NCBI GenBank assembly: GCA_049840795.1
Contig: JASGJK010000016.1
Span: forward strand, 1 to 64,000
DNA from: UPXZ01 sp049840795
GTDB taxonomy: Bacteria; Bacteroidota; Bacteroidia; Bacteroidales; Paludibacteraceae
Length of the DNA stretch: 64,000 nt
Direction: 5' to 3'
Numbering within the stretch: the first letter of the stretch is position 1; the number at the start of each line of letters is the position of its first letter. The notes below the pieces were generated by a model, which was not told the DNA's origin, did no database searches, and saw only the letters and a program-made list of their open reading frames with translations. Shown here in pieces: positions 48,472 to 59,600 of this stretch. The position numbers and the translations under genes are program-made.

Positions 48472-50487
48472 ATGAAAAAGACGCTGATACTTTTGTTTGT
48501 TATTTTTACTTTCTGTTTTTCTATGTCTGCATCGGATAATAAAACCGATAGCAATATATTTCAGATTCAAAATCCGGATTACACTTTAAGTCCATACAGT
48601 GGGATGACACGCCAACACTGGTTTGACGCGGCTCGTTATCTATTGGATGGCGCGTTTAGTTATATACACTCGTTAGATGAACCGATGCAGTTTCCCAAAC
48701 AACCCGGTAAAAGCTATCCGGTAAGAGATAATCAAATCCCTACCGAGAAGTTAGAAGGACTTTGTAGGACACTGTTTATAGCTTCTCCTTTACTGAAACA
48801 AAATCCTAATTTAGTATTGAACAATATAAAAGTAGCCGATTATTACCGTTATCAAATAGGCAACTTAATTAATCCTTTAAGTCCGAGTTATATTGCACAC
48901 CGTGCTAAAAACGGTGGACCGCATCAGAATTTAGTTGAATTAGGCGCTTTGGCTATTTCAATGTTTTCCATTCCCGAAATTATTTGGGAACCGCTAACTC
49001 CCTCACAAAAAGATTCGTTGAAGTCGTTAATGATAAGTTACGCCGATGGTCCTACTGTTCCTTCCAATTGGAAGTTCTTCAATATATTCGTACTTAGTTT
49101 TTTCAAGTCGCAAGGATATGCCGTTAACGAAAAGCTCTTAAACGAATATCTTCAGAAATCGCTTGACGATTACCGTGGAGAAGGCTGGTACAATGATAAT
49201 CCGGCATACGATTATTACAGTATGTGGGCATTTCAACTATATGGTGCCTTGTGGTCGGAATATTTCGGGAAGCAATATTATCCTGAGTATGCAGTTCGGT
49301 TTATGAAAAACCTGAGCGATATGAAAGATAATTATCCATATATCTTTGGGAAAGATGGTAAAATGATTATGTGGGGGAGAAGTATAACCTATCGATTTGC
49401 AGCTATCGGCGCTTTTCCATTTACAGGAATGCTGAACGAATCAAACATAAACTTTGGATGGATGAGACAAATCTCATCAAAAACGTTGCTGCAGTTTTTT
49501 CAAAATCCCGAATTTCTAAAGGAACGTGTTCCCACACTCGGATTTTACGGCGCTTATGAGCCTGCCGTACAAATATATAGTTGCAGAGGCAGCGCTTATT
49601 GGATGGGTAAAGCGTTTCTCGGCTTATTTCTTCCTGCCGATAACCCTTTTTGGACGGCTACCGAAAACTTGGGCGCGTGGGATAATGAATTAAAGAAAGG
49701 GAATGTTTATAATAAATTTCAATCGGCTTCACAAATATTAATCACAAATTATCCGAACATAGGAGCCGCCGAAATACGTGCCTGGTGTCACGAGAAAGTG
49801 AAAGATGACTGGCAAAAATTCAGAAGTACCGAAAACTATAACCGCTTGGCATATAGTTCGGTTTTTCTGTGGCAAGCGGATGGAAAGAATGGTGAAGTAG
49901 CAATGAATTATGTGATTAAGAACAAGCAAAATGATTGGGAAGCGTTGAGATTATATGATTTTAAGAAGTTTGAAGATGGTATTTATTATCGCGATGCTGT
50001 TCTCGAAACGAATGAAAACATTCGATTGCATTTGGCTGACGTTCCCCTTGCTAACGGCATTTTGCGTGTTGACAAAGTAGTAACGCCTGTTGATATTAAT
50101 TTGCGTTTGGGACACTACGCGCTTCCTCAAAAACATCAAGAGATACGGGAATATATTCAAAAGGTAAACCGACAAAACGTGTATATTATTGACAATGGCG
50201 AGTATCAATTGGCTATGATATCATGGAACCGAAGCGGGCAAATAGAGTTTGTACGCACCAATAACTTACACCCCGAAGCTACTGATAGTCGTATTATAAA
50301 TATGTATGACCGCTTAAATGCCGGAAGCGAAAAAATATATATTACATTTCAATGGTGGAAAAAATCGGGTGAAACCTGGGAAAAGGATGAATTAATACCG
50401 ATAAAGAGTGTGACCGTATCAAAAGATAAAAAATACGTTGAAATAAAAATGAGGGACAAGACCATTAAAAAGGTTGATTTCGAATAG
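48472..50487 (+). CDS. DUF2264 family secreted protein (probable polysaccharide-related)
   Basis: 671 residues from the ATG at 48472, preferred because it starts a clean signal peptide (MKKTLILLFVIFTFCFSMSA). The DUF2264 region includes MTRQHWFDAARYLLDGAFSY, HQNLVELGALAISMF, GEGWYNDNPAYDYYSMWAFQ, WGRSITYRFAAIGAF and SCRGSAYWMGKAFLGLFLP. The alpha-toroid-like repeats of Trp/Tyr-rich helices suggest an (alpha/alpha)6 enzyme acting on sugars, but no activity is proven for the family here. A -7-like TACATTTG is at 48447-48454. A strong terminator follows. Confidence 0.85.
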   Translation: MKKTLILLFVIFTFCFSMSASDNKTDSNIFQIQNPDYTLSPYSGMTRQHWFDAARYLLDGAFSYIHSLDEPMQFPKQPGKSYPVRDNQIPTEKLEGLCRTLFIASPLLKQNPNLVLNNIKVADYYRYQIGNLINPLSPSYIAHRAKNGGPHQNLVELGALAISMFSIPEIIWEPLTPSQKDSLKSLMISYADGPTVPSNWKFFNIFVLSFFKSQGYAVNEKLLNEYLQKSLDDYRGEGWYNDNPAYDYYSMWAFQLYGALWSEYFGKQYYPEYAVRFMKNLSDMKDNYPYIFGKDGKMIMWGRSITYRFAAIGAFPFTGMLNESNINFGWMRQISSKTLLQFFQNPEFLKERVPTLGFYGAYEPAVQIYSCRGSAYWMGKAFLGLFLPADNPFWTATENLGAWDNELKKGNVYNKFQSASQILITNYPNIGAAEIRAWCHEKVKDDWQKFRSTENYNRLAYSSVFLWQADGKNGEVAMNYVIKNKQNDWEALRLYDFKKFEDGIYYRDAVLETNENIRLHLADVPLANGILRVDKVVTPVDINLRLGHYALPQKHQEIREYIQKVNRQNVYIIDNGEYQLAMISWNRSGQIEFVRTNNLHPEATDSRIINMYDRLNAGSEKIYITFQWWKKSGETWEKDELIPIKSVTVSKDKKYVEIKMRDKTIKKVDFE

Positions 50488-50513
50488 TTTTGATGTTATT
50501 TAGTTTAGAGGAG

Positions 50514-50551
50514 AATGCCGGTTTGAATATATTCATTCCGGCATTTTTTAG
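50514..50551 (+). terminator. Terminator after the DUF2264 gene
   Basis: AATGCCGG (50514-50521) pairs with CCGGCATT (50538-50545), with an inner GAAT/ATTC pairing, followed by a T run. Confidence 0.8.
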
Positions 50552-50642
50552 TTTATGTTGACAATATTATATTCAATGATGTAGTCCTTATATCTTTGTA
50601 GCAAAGAACAGTTCGTATAAACTAAGCTGCGTAAGTAGTGGT

Positions 50643-50718
50643 ATCTTGGTTTTAAGCATCGTCGGTGTAATATCTATTGATTATTATTTCTGCAAATTGA
50701 AAAGTAAAAACGACCTCG
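50643..50718 (+). repeat. Dispersed intergenic repeat, copy D
   Basis: Carries the family core (TTGGTTTTAAGCATCGTCGG, TGTAATATCTATTGATTATT, CTGCAAATTGAAAAGTAAAA, CGACC) also seen at 19148, 24350 and 31061 (inverted). The 381-base gap 50488-50868 otherwise holds only the terminator and the promoter of the next gene. Confidence 0.65.
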
Positions 50719-50809
50719 ATCAAAGTATTTCTTACTCGTGACAGTTGTATATGTAACTCCGATTGTTTACCAATTATTGATTTTAAGTCCGTATAATTCA
50801 TATCATTTA

Positions 50810-50841
50810 TTTGTATGCCACTGTTTGATTTTATACTTTTG
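50810..50841 (+). promoter_or_regulatory. Bacteroides-type promoter for the metallophosphatase gene
   Basis: TTTG (50810-50813), exactly 20 bases, then TACTTTTG (50834-50841), 27 bases before the start codon. Confidence 0.65.
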
Positions 50842-50868
50842 TGATAAAATTAATTTTCACTACAAATT

Positions 50869-52032
50869 ATGCGATTCAAATACTTTTCTTTTATTCTTTT
50901 TACATTATTTAGTACCATTCTGTTATCTGCGCAGGAACTTGCATTTCGTTCATTGCCTTATCTGCAAAATATGACAACCGACGGTGTCACCGTCTTTTCG
51001 ATTGTAAACAAACCTTGTGTATCGTATATTTGCTACGGCGAAACCGAGCAATTGGGCAGCAAGCTATATCCTTCGCATGGGGGAGCGATAGATGCCAATT
51101 TGCCTATACAAAAAGTACGACTCTCCGGATTAACTGCCGGTAAACGATATTATTACCGGATTGTATCCAAAGAAATTACACAATATCAGCCTTATAAAGT
51201 AGTTTATGGCGATTCTGTGATAAGTCCTTTGCAACCTTTTACATTGCCACGAGCTGATGTTGAACGATTTAGTTTTTTGGCTTTTAATGATGTACATTCT
51301 CAACCGGCATTTATCGATACCGTATGTAAGAGATTTCCAGATATCGATTTTGTATGTTACAATGGTGATATTCTGTCGGATATACGCAACGAACAAGACA
51401 TTGTCACCAATCTGTGCAATGCCTCGGCGAAGGCTTTTGCCGGCAGTAAGCCGTTTTTATACGTTCGTGGTAATCACGAAACACGTGGCGCTGCCTCACG
51501 TTCGCTGATGAGCTACATCGAAAATCCGGAGAATGAATATTATTACAACTTCAAATGGGGAAATACACAGTTTCTAGTACTTGATACCGGTGAAGATAAA
51601 GAAGATACGCACCCGGTATATGCCGGATTAGCCGACTATGACCCGTACAGAAGTAAGCAAGCCGAATGGTTAAAAACAGTAATAGCATCCAAAGTATGGA
51701 AAAAGGCAAAACACCGCGTGGCGTTGTCTCATATTCCGGCATCTTCGCAAGGCGATGGATGGCATGGTACAAACGAAGTTGCACAAAAACTATTGCCGGT
51801 ACTAAACTCAGCCAATATTGATATGTATCTTTGCGGGCATACACACGAAGCGGTATTGGAGCGACCCGATAAGAACCATGCATTCGCATTGGTAATAGGA
51901 GGAGGTCCGGTGTATGATAAAAGCGGTATCGGTACTACCTATATTCGGGTTATTGTGGATGGAAAACAGGCAAAAATAGAACTCTATAAAAAAGATGGAA
52001 CGCTATATGATAGCTATCTTACAGGTAATTAA
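50869..52032 (+). CDS. Secreted metallophosphoesterase with N-terminal Fn3-like domain (purple acid phosphatase-like)
   Basis: 387 residues with a signal peptide (MRFKYFSFILFTLFSTILLS). An Fn3-like domain (FRSLPYLQNMTTDGVTVFSI; AGKRYYYRIVSKE) precedes the calcineurin-like fold. Metal ligands are in FNDVHSQ, VCYNGDILSD, VRGNHETRG, VALSHIPASS and LCGHTHEAV. The typical first motif DxH is here DVH. It likely hydrolyses phosphate esters in the periplasm. It is intact, with its own promoter, and faces a convergent lipoprotein gene. Confidence 0.9.
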   Translation: MRFKYFSFILFTLFSTILLSAQELAFRSLPYLQNMTTDGVTVFSIVNKPCVSYICYGETEQLGSKLYPSHGGAIDANLPIQKVRLSGLTAGKRYYYRIVSKEITQYQPYKVVYGDSVISPLQPFTLPRADVERFSFLAFNDVHSQPAFIDTVCKRFPDIDFVCYNGDILSDIRNEQDIVTNLCNASAKAFAGSKPFLYVRGNHETRGAASRSLMSYIENPENEYYYNFKWGNTQFLVLDTGEDKEDTHPVYAGLADYDPYRSKQAEWLKTVIASKVWKKAKHRVALSHIPASSQGDGWHGTNEVAQKLLPVLNSANIDMYLCGHTHEAVLERPDKNHAFALVIGGGPVYDKSGIGTTYIRVIVDGKQAKIELYKKDGTLYDSYLTGN

Positions 52033-52068
52033 TGCACATATATTCTAAAGAAATTTACTAAAACAAAA

Positions 52069-52107
52069 ACACATTACTGTTGTCCAATAGCGATAACAAT
52101 AATGTGT
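52069..52107. terminator. Bidirectional terminator between convergent genes
   Basis: A 15-pair stem with two G-T pairs (ACACATTACTGTTGT, 52069-52083; ATAACAATAATGTGT, 52093-52107) and a 9-base loop. Confidence 0.7.
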
Positions 52108-52137
52108 CTATATCATAAAATATGAACGTTTATTTTC

Positions 52138-53127
52138 TTACTGATACTGAATGTAAATAGGTTGCGGTTTCAGCATTATCAATTCTTCCTGCGTAAGCAT
52201 TCGGTGTGGAGGACGTTTCAAATCGTTTTTATAAAATAATTTGAATCCTGTAAATTGTACCGGTTGTGGAAATATATAATGTCTGTGCGTCCCTTTTTTC
52301 AGCTCAGGTTCACCCCAGCCATCCATATTAATCACAATCTGAACCTCAGGACGTAGTTTTATATTCTTGTAGTTGGTCAGCATTCCTTGTGTAAATCTGT
52401 GTACAACAAGCACTTTAGGGGGTAAATTATATTTTTTAACCAACTCGGCTAAATATTCCGAAGCATAATTCACATCAGCGGCATCAAACGTGCCTATTCT
52501 CTTGCCGGGTACGCTTCCGTTTTTCATAGAAAACTCAGGGTCGATACCTAAATGTATTTGAGGCATTTTAAGATATTTCTCAAGCGTAGGTATTTCACTC
52601 TGTAAATTACTCAATCCTACCTGAATGTCTAAAAATACGATTGCATTACCCATCTTTGCAATAGATAATACGGAGTCTATCTGGCTTTCGGGCATTCTGG
52701 CACGATACTTACCATCTTTTCCGGCTGCTCCTTGCGCGACTATGGCAATGTAATGCAGTGCAGGTTGCACCGGAGTAAGCGTATCGGCTTTTTCCCAAGC
52801 TTTTACTTCTTCATTCAACCTACGCCATACTTCCTTAGGCTCAAATTCACCCAAGATACCCATTTTTTTGGAGTATAAGTTACCATAGTATGCTATAATG
52901 CGCTTGAAAGGCAATATTGCACCATTTAACGGATATGGTTGCTTTACGGGCCAATATCCGGTAGTATCTCCATTTGCTAAAACGGAGAGCTTGTTTTTGA
53001 ACGCAATGGTGTCTAACGGAGCCGCTTCTTTTTTTGATATTTCAGGCTTTTTATCCGTCTGCTTTGAACCACAAGCACTTAAAGCGAAAAAGAACAGCGT
53101 AAGAAAGAATATAAAACGAGTTTTCAT
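52138..53127 (-). CDS. Uncharacterised lipoprotein, possible TIM-barrel fold
   Basis: 329 residues with a lipoprotein signal (MKTRFIFFLTLFFFALSAC, Cys19). After a charged linker come repeated beta-alpha-like segments: IIAYYGNLYSKKMGILGEF, ALHYIAIVAQGAAGKDGKYR, GNAIVFLDIQVGLSNLQSEI, IHLGIDPEFSMKNGSVPGKR and KVLVVHRFTQGML, ending each strand with acidic or polar residues as in TIM-barrel hydrolases. GIDPEFSM looks like a conserved site. I do not recognise a named activity. It is convergent with the metallophosphatase. Confidence 0.7.
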   Translation of the reverse strand: MKTRFIFFLTLFFFALSACGSKQTDKKPEISKKEAAPLDTIAFKNKLSVLANGDTTGYWPVKQPYPLNGAILPFKRIIAYYGNLYSKKMGILGEFEPKEVWRRLNEEVKAWEKADTLTPVQPALHYIAIVAQGAAGKDGKYRARMPESQIDSVLSIAKMGNAIVFLDIQVGLSNLQSEIPTLEKYLKMPQIHLGIDPEFSMKNGSVPGKRIGTFDAADVNYASEYLAELVKKYNLPPKVLVVHRFTQGMLTNYKNIKLRPEVQIVINMDGWGEPELKKGTHRHYIFPQPVQFTGFKLFYKNDLKRPPHRMLTQEELIMLKPQPIYIQYQ

Positions 53128-53236
53128 AATAAGTTAAATAAGTCGCAAAGGTGTAGATTTTTTTTTAATTACACAATAGCGTGTGAATCGTTTTCTATGC
53201 TTTGTGGATAGTTGTAATATTGTAGCCTAATAAAAA

Positions 53237-54113
53237 TTATTCACCGGTTTTGTTTTCTTTGATATAGTCTCCGGGAGTTTTACCTACAATTGACTTAAAT
53301 AATCTATTGAAATAGGATATGTTTTCAAAAGATAACGAATAAGCTATATCTTTGATTGAACTGTGTTGCATAACCAATTGTAATTGTGCTTGCTCTATTT
53401 TTTTTCTATTGATGTAGGCTATGGGCGTTGTGTTTCAAATTCCGTTTAAATAGACGTATTAAATGATCTTCAGAAATAAATGAATTATTCGCTATTTCGT
53501 GCAAAGTTAACTTGGAATTTAGATGCTCGCGGATATACTGTGCCGCTTTTAGTACACGGTTGTCATTATTTAAATTCGATTTCAAAGCCGATTTTAAAAA
53601 GCATGCCAACAAATAATTTATAATGCCTTTTGTCTGCATCAAAACATTCGGTTCAAGAGATGCCCGTTTGTATATACTGTTGAAAAAAACATCGTCGGAA
53701 GAATATGATTTGGGATCGTACTGTTTTAATTCAAAGTGTGGATTTATTTCAACCAATCTCTTTATCATTAACTCGTCAAATGTCGTTGCATCAATTTCAA
53801 TCGGGAAATCGTATTCTTCAAAAAGACAGATGTTATTATCATTATTTTCAAAAACATGAATATAGTAGAGTGTAAAATGTCCATCACAAGAATCATTATG
53901 AATGGTGTATGGAGGGATAAGATACATTTTACCGGGAGTGAGTACATATTTATTGTTTTTGATTGTAAGCGTGGCGTTTCCTTCCATTACCAAGTATATC
54001 CTGAAAAACGGATTGTTAACTTTATTGTAGTTCCAATCCCCATCATGTACGGCATATCCTATATTCAATAAAATAGGGTTGAAAAATGATGTTTTCAACA
54101 TTCCGGTATCCAT
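53237..54113 (-). pseudogene. AraC-family transcriptional regulator, one frameshift
   Basis: From the ATG at 54113 (MDTGMLKTSFFN) an AraC-type cupin sensing domain is read (RIYLVMEGNATLTIKNNKYV, PGKMYLIPPYTIH), then the first helix-turn-helix (LTLHEIANNSFISEDHLIRL). Near 53425 the frame shifts; the second helix-turn-helix continues as DIAYSLSFENISYFNRLFKS, then TPGDYIKENKTGE with stop at 53237-53239. The cupin suggests a small-molecule (sugar) sensor. It is divergent from the secreted glycan-binding protein and upstream of the fucosidase, which it may control (inference). Confidence 0.85.
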
Positions 54114-54306
54114 AATTAATTTAATGATATTATATGGTATTTTGAAATAAGAAATAAAAACAATGAACAAAAATATAAAAAAAATACCAATGTCGAAATA
54201 GTGTTATCTTATGCCGATATTAGATTAAAATTCAAAGATAAAATAAAATACTTTTGCACAATGAATTAGAATGCTGTAATTAACTTTAACACAAAAATTT
54301 ATAATC

Positions 54307-56310
54307 ATGAAACACACATTTCTTTTTTTATTTTTTATTGGTATTTCTGTTCTTTGTACAAGAGCTGATAATTTTATCCCCGAAGCGGGTACAAAGTATT
54401 ACATTGTAGCATCAGGCACGGGACTTGTTATCGGCGGACTTTCTTCGGTACAACCCAATGTGAATAATGCCGGTCAATTGGCTTCGCAACGATTTGAATT
54501 TATTCCCGTTTCAGGCCTATCCAACACATATTATGTGAAAAATGATACTGCCTATTATTTGAGCAAATGGTCGGGAAATGCTTGGTCAACAACTTATTTG
54601 ACTGCTCCCAACGGACAAGATTCGGAATGGACTATTGATGGTACTACGGCATCAAATATACGATTAAAGGTCAATTCAAGCGGCTATATAGGATACAACT
54701 CGGCAACAGATAGACCGCTTTGGTGTGACAAAAACAATACATTTGCCGGAGGCGCTTTTAAACTCGTCAAAGCATCTGATCTGATTCAATCTAATATTAT
54801 CGATGGTGGATTTGAAAATGCAGATGCAGAAGGAACGCCAATCGGTGTATGGATTAATGACTTAGGTAAGATGTATGGTGGAGGAACAAAATCGCGCATT
54901 CAAACCTCAAATGGATATGAATCGTCTGGTAAGAATAGTTTTTTACTCAACTTTCTTGGTTCATCGGATACAGATTCATATAACTCCATCAGTACAAAAA
55001 TAACGGATTTAACACCGGGTGCAAAATACCAGTTAAGTTTTAATTATAAACAGAGTGTATCGGGAGCAACAAATACCATAACAAAAGTATTTATAGCTTC
55101 AACTCCTAATGCGCTTGCATCAAGTGCCATTGGTACCGTGTTTTCTTCTGTACCTCCAACCGATTTAACGGTTTCACAACCGGCAGTATCCGGTGTAATA
55201 TCTTTTACTGCACCTACCAATAAAATGTGTTATTTGGTATTTCAAAAAGTGGATGCTTCTGCTGAATTTAATCTAAATATTCAGAATATTACATTAATAA
55301 AAACTGCTGAACCGGATCCTTTAATCACGACATCAGTTTCTTATTTAGTGTTTGATGAGCTGAAAACAGGCAATTCATTTACAGTAACAGGCTTTTCACT
55401 TACAAACCCGATTACAGTACAGACCCCAGCCGGAATAACGGCAGACCCAACAAGCTTATCGGCATCAGCATCGGGCGTAGCGGTCAATGTAACATACGAT
55501 GCGGTTGCCACTGTAAATGATTATATTACTTTGTCAAGTGGAACTGCCACCGCAAAAGTTAGAATAAAAGCAAGTAAAAATACAGATTGTCTCACTAAAC
55601 TTTATCCGGCGTTGACCAATATTATTGCCGATCCGTATCTCAACAGTTTATCAACATATTCGGGATGGGGAAGCAAAAGTATAACTAATGATACATCTGT
55701 GGTTTATTGCGGTAGTAGTTGTGCTGCGTTAACAGGTGCGTGCGGCGGATCATTGGATTATTCATTAACAGGTAAACTTCTTCCAAATACACCATATCGT
55801 TTTAAAGCAATGGTAAATTCAAATGCCGAACTCAGTTTCACATTTAACGGATGTGGTATTAATGGCACCACTTCCGATTATCAAAAACTAATGAATACGT
55901 CCGGAACTTGGCAGGCAATAGACATAACCTTTATGACCGGAACTTTAGCTACTGCTCAAAATCTTTGGATAAATAGTTGTAGCGGTTCAAATAGAGCCAC
56001 GATATCATATATTGATAACATTGGAATTATACGATATATCTTCTACAACAAATACGCAAGATAATTCGGCTAACCTTACACCAAAGGTGTATGTCAAAAA
56101 TAACCAATTAATGATTCAATATAATGCTAACGAATCTTCCAAGGATAAGTCTCCGTTTATAATACAAACGGTATGTTGATTACTAAAGAAACAATTTCTT
56201 TTTACACCGGTGAAAATAACAAATCATTAAATAAGGTATTACAATCGGGGGTATATGCCGTAAGTATAAATTTCGGTGGAAGATTAATCACATGTAAAGT
56301 GATAATTTAA
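54307..56310 (+). pseudogene. Secreted multidomain protein with type IX-like sorting tail, frameshifted near its end
   Basis: A signal peptide (MKHTFLFLFFIGISVLCTRA) precedes a beta-trefoil or ricin-like N-terminal region (GTKYYIVASGTGLVIGG; YYVKNDTAYYLSKWSGNAW). A carbohydrate-binding-like jelly roll (IIDGGFENADAEGTPIGVWI) and a second one (LTNIIADPYLNSLSTYSGWG) follow. The frame is lost near 56035 and again near 56160. Read on, it ends with VYVKNNQLMIQY and LNKVLQSGVYAVSIN, then CKVII (stop 56308-56310), a C-terminal domain like those recognised by the type IX secretion system. No catalytic motif is seen. It probably binds glycans with the fucosidase that follows. Confidence 0.75.
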
Positions 56311-56353
56311 GTATATTTGTAAATCAAAATCATATACAATATAAAATATACTT

Positions 56354-56564
56354 TTAAGTCATCTTGATTTCTTGTAAATTTAAATCAGTTGTTTCTCTGG
56401 AACTTACAAATACTATAATAATAAGTATTTTATCTTACTTGCCATCCTAACGGAATAAAAAAATAGCGTTAGCTGTGAATTATTAAGATTTGGAAGATAA
56501 AATATAGACCCTTAGATAATAAGTACCATAGATACGTGTATTTTAAGAAATCAAAATGACTTAA
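56354..56564. repeat. 20-bp inverted repeat pair in the gap before the fucosidase gene
   Basis: TTAAGTCATCTTGATTTCTT (56354-56373) and its complement with one difference (56545-56564) enclose 171 bases without a gene. It could be a MITE-like insertion or part of a structured leader. Confidence 0.5.
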
Positions 56565-56615
56565 TTAAAAAATGAAATAACTATGAATGAGATATATAAT
56601 CCCTAAATAAAACAT

Positions 56616-59600
56616 ATGAGAAAAAACAAGTTTTTAATAAATTATTTCCTTCCTGTACTATTTTTGGGAGGATTATCAGGCTTTAGCTATGCTCAGACCG
56701 AACCTATGGCAACAGGAAATTATCAGCCTACTTGGGAATCATTGAGTCAGTTTGCTGAAGCTCCGGAATGGTATAAGGATGTGAAGTTTGGTATTTGGGC
56801 GCATTGGGGACCACAATGTCAACCCGAACAAGGCGATTGGTATGCCCGTTTTATGTATTATACCGGAACCTCACAATACAATTACCACGTTTCTAAATAC
56901 GGTAATCCGTCGGTTTTTGGTTTCAAAGACGTAATCAACAGTTGGAAGGCTCCAAATTGGAATCCCGATTCGTTAGTTCATCTATATAAGAATGCCGGCG
57001 CAGAGTATTTTTTTGCGATGGCAAACCATCATGATAATCTCGATATGTATGATAGTAAATATCAGCCTTGGAATACGACTAAAGTTGGACCAATGAAGGA
57101 TATTATTGCCGGATGGGCTAACGCGGCTAAAAAGTACGCTTTACCTTTTGGAGTAAGTGTACACGCTTCACACGCTTGGACTTGGCTTGAGCCGTCACAA
57201 GATTTTGATGGGAATTTAACAACTGCCGATGGAACAGGTAAATGGTGGGAAGGATTAAATCCACAAGATTTGTATGCACAGCAACATACCAGAAGTGTTG
57301 GAAGTTCAAACTCCGGCACGATACATTCTCAATGGGATTGGGAAAATGGAGCTTCCATACCGGACCAAAACTATCTGAATAAATTTTATAATAGAACCAT
57401 CGATTTAATTAATAAATATAATCCGGACTTACTCTATTTTGATGATACAGCTTTACCTTTTTACAAAATAAGTGATGTAGGGCTCAAAATTGCTGCTCAT
57501 ATGTACAATAAAAGTGCTTCAGAGCACAATGGACAAAACCAAGCTGTTATATTCGGGAAGATTCTTAGCGAACAGCAAAAAGAATGTATGGTCTGGGATG
57601 TTGAAAGAGGCGTACCCGATCGTTCTCAAAAAAAATACTGGCAAACGTGTACTTGCATTGGAGATTGGCATTATAATCGCTCTGTGTATAATAACAACGG
57701 GTATAAGTCGGCAACTACAGTTGTGCGTATGTTGATTGATATTGTTAGTAAAAACGGAAACTTATTACTCAATATCCCGGTGAGAGGAGACGGAAGCATT
57801 GATGAAAAAGAATTGACAGTTATACAAGGTATTACAGCTTGGATGAAAATTAATAAGGAAAGTATCCACGGTACTCGAATCTGGGAGACATTCGGAGAAG
57901 GACCAACAGCAGAAGCCGTAAATCCCTTGTCGGCACAAGGCTTTAATGAAGGTACTGCTTTCACAGCTAAAGATATACGATACGTGTGTAAAAAAGATAC
58001 GGTATTTGCCACTCTGATGGGATGGCCTGAAAACAATACAGTGTTGTTGAAATCACTTTCTACTTCTTCGCCGGCATACACCGGAAAAGTGAGCAAAGTA
58101 AAATTACTCGGATACGGCGATTTGTCTTTCACACGCGACAACGAAGGACTTCACGTCACTTTCCCAACAACATCTATTGCTACGGGGGCTATTGCCTCGG
58201 TTCTTAAAATTCAATTCGAGCCGATTGTATATAGCTACGCAAACTTGTCAGAACTTATCCAATATTGCGAAAGCGCTATTGAATCGGCTAATTTACGAAA
58301 AGGAATAAATACCGGTTGCTATATTCCGGATTCAATATCGTCATTCCAAAGTGCTGTGAACACGGCAAAGAAAATTCAGGAAAGCGCTTCGGAAACAATC
58401 ATTAAAGTAGGGATCGAAACGTTGCAAACAAGGTTTTATAATTTTCGTACCTATGGAATACTGAAAGGAGGAAAACTTACGTTTGAAAATTCGCAAAACA
58501 TTACACGCGAGGCTTTTATTAATTCAAGAAACTTTTCGCGAAGCGATGCCGGCGCGATAGGACTCGGACGCTGGGGACTTTTAGCCGATCCCTGGATTGT
58601 AACCAATAATATTATTAATCAAGAAAGTAATACACGGGGTGGATTTGATAATTATGATTCAAGTCAATCTATTGGCATTCAAAAATGGAATACTTCTGAT
58701 CCCGCTATAGAGAACGGAATGATATATCAGACCACCAAATTGCCGGCCGGCTCTTATAAACTGAAAATAAAAGTACACGAAAATTGGGGACTACTTCCCG
58801 GGGAAGATTATCTCAATGTAGCTCGTGGTAATGTATTGCCTCTTACAGCAAATGTACCTACACAATCTATTGCTTATTACGATATGTCGAGTACAGTGAC
58901 CGGTGGACAATATACCGTTTGTTCATTTACTCTTGATGCTTTGACTGAAGTTAGCATCGGATGGACAACGTCTATTGCCGCATCTGCCACATCACGGAGT
59001 ATGCGTGTGAACGAGATATTACTTCTTGATGGTCTTGGTAATGATATTTCGGCAAATTACATTAAAAATTATACCTCTATTCAACGTAAAGATAAATCTT
59101 TTGCCCGATTTGGTACACCTACATACTGGAAAGTTGAAAATTTTAATATACCACAATCATCTTCATCTGATGGCACTAAAAAAGGAATTGACAGGTATTC
59201 TGGATATAAAGCATTGATGATGGGCGTTTGGGACGATGCCTCGCGCGCGGTAGGTAATCTGAAAGATGTGAAAATGTATAACGAAATAACACTTCCGGCA
59301 GGACACTACGCTTTTATTGCCGGATATGACGCTGTGTATAAACTTACAGAAATGTATCTGTTTGTTTCAAAATCCTTACCGACACTCTCTAACTTAAAAT
59401 CGAATGCCATCACTTACTATTCGATCATTGGCGATACGAACGATGGAACTAAGTATGGATTGGAATTTACTTTAGAGCAGGAAGAAACCATTTATTTAGG
59501 GTGGATTGGTAATTTAATGGATGCTACACAACAAGAATTTAGAGCTAAAGAAGTATCTCTTTACAGGATACTTGATTCGTCTGCTGATTTTGTAGATTGG

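Noticed and set aside
57062..57319. Minus-strand open frames inside the fucosidase gene
   Set aside because: They are shadows of a strongly supported 1208-codon gene and show no family resemblance.
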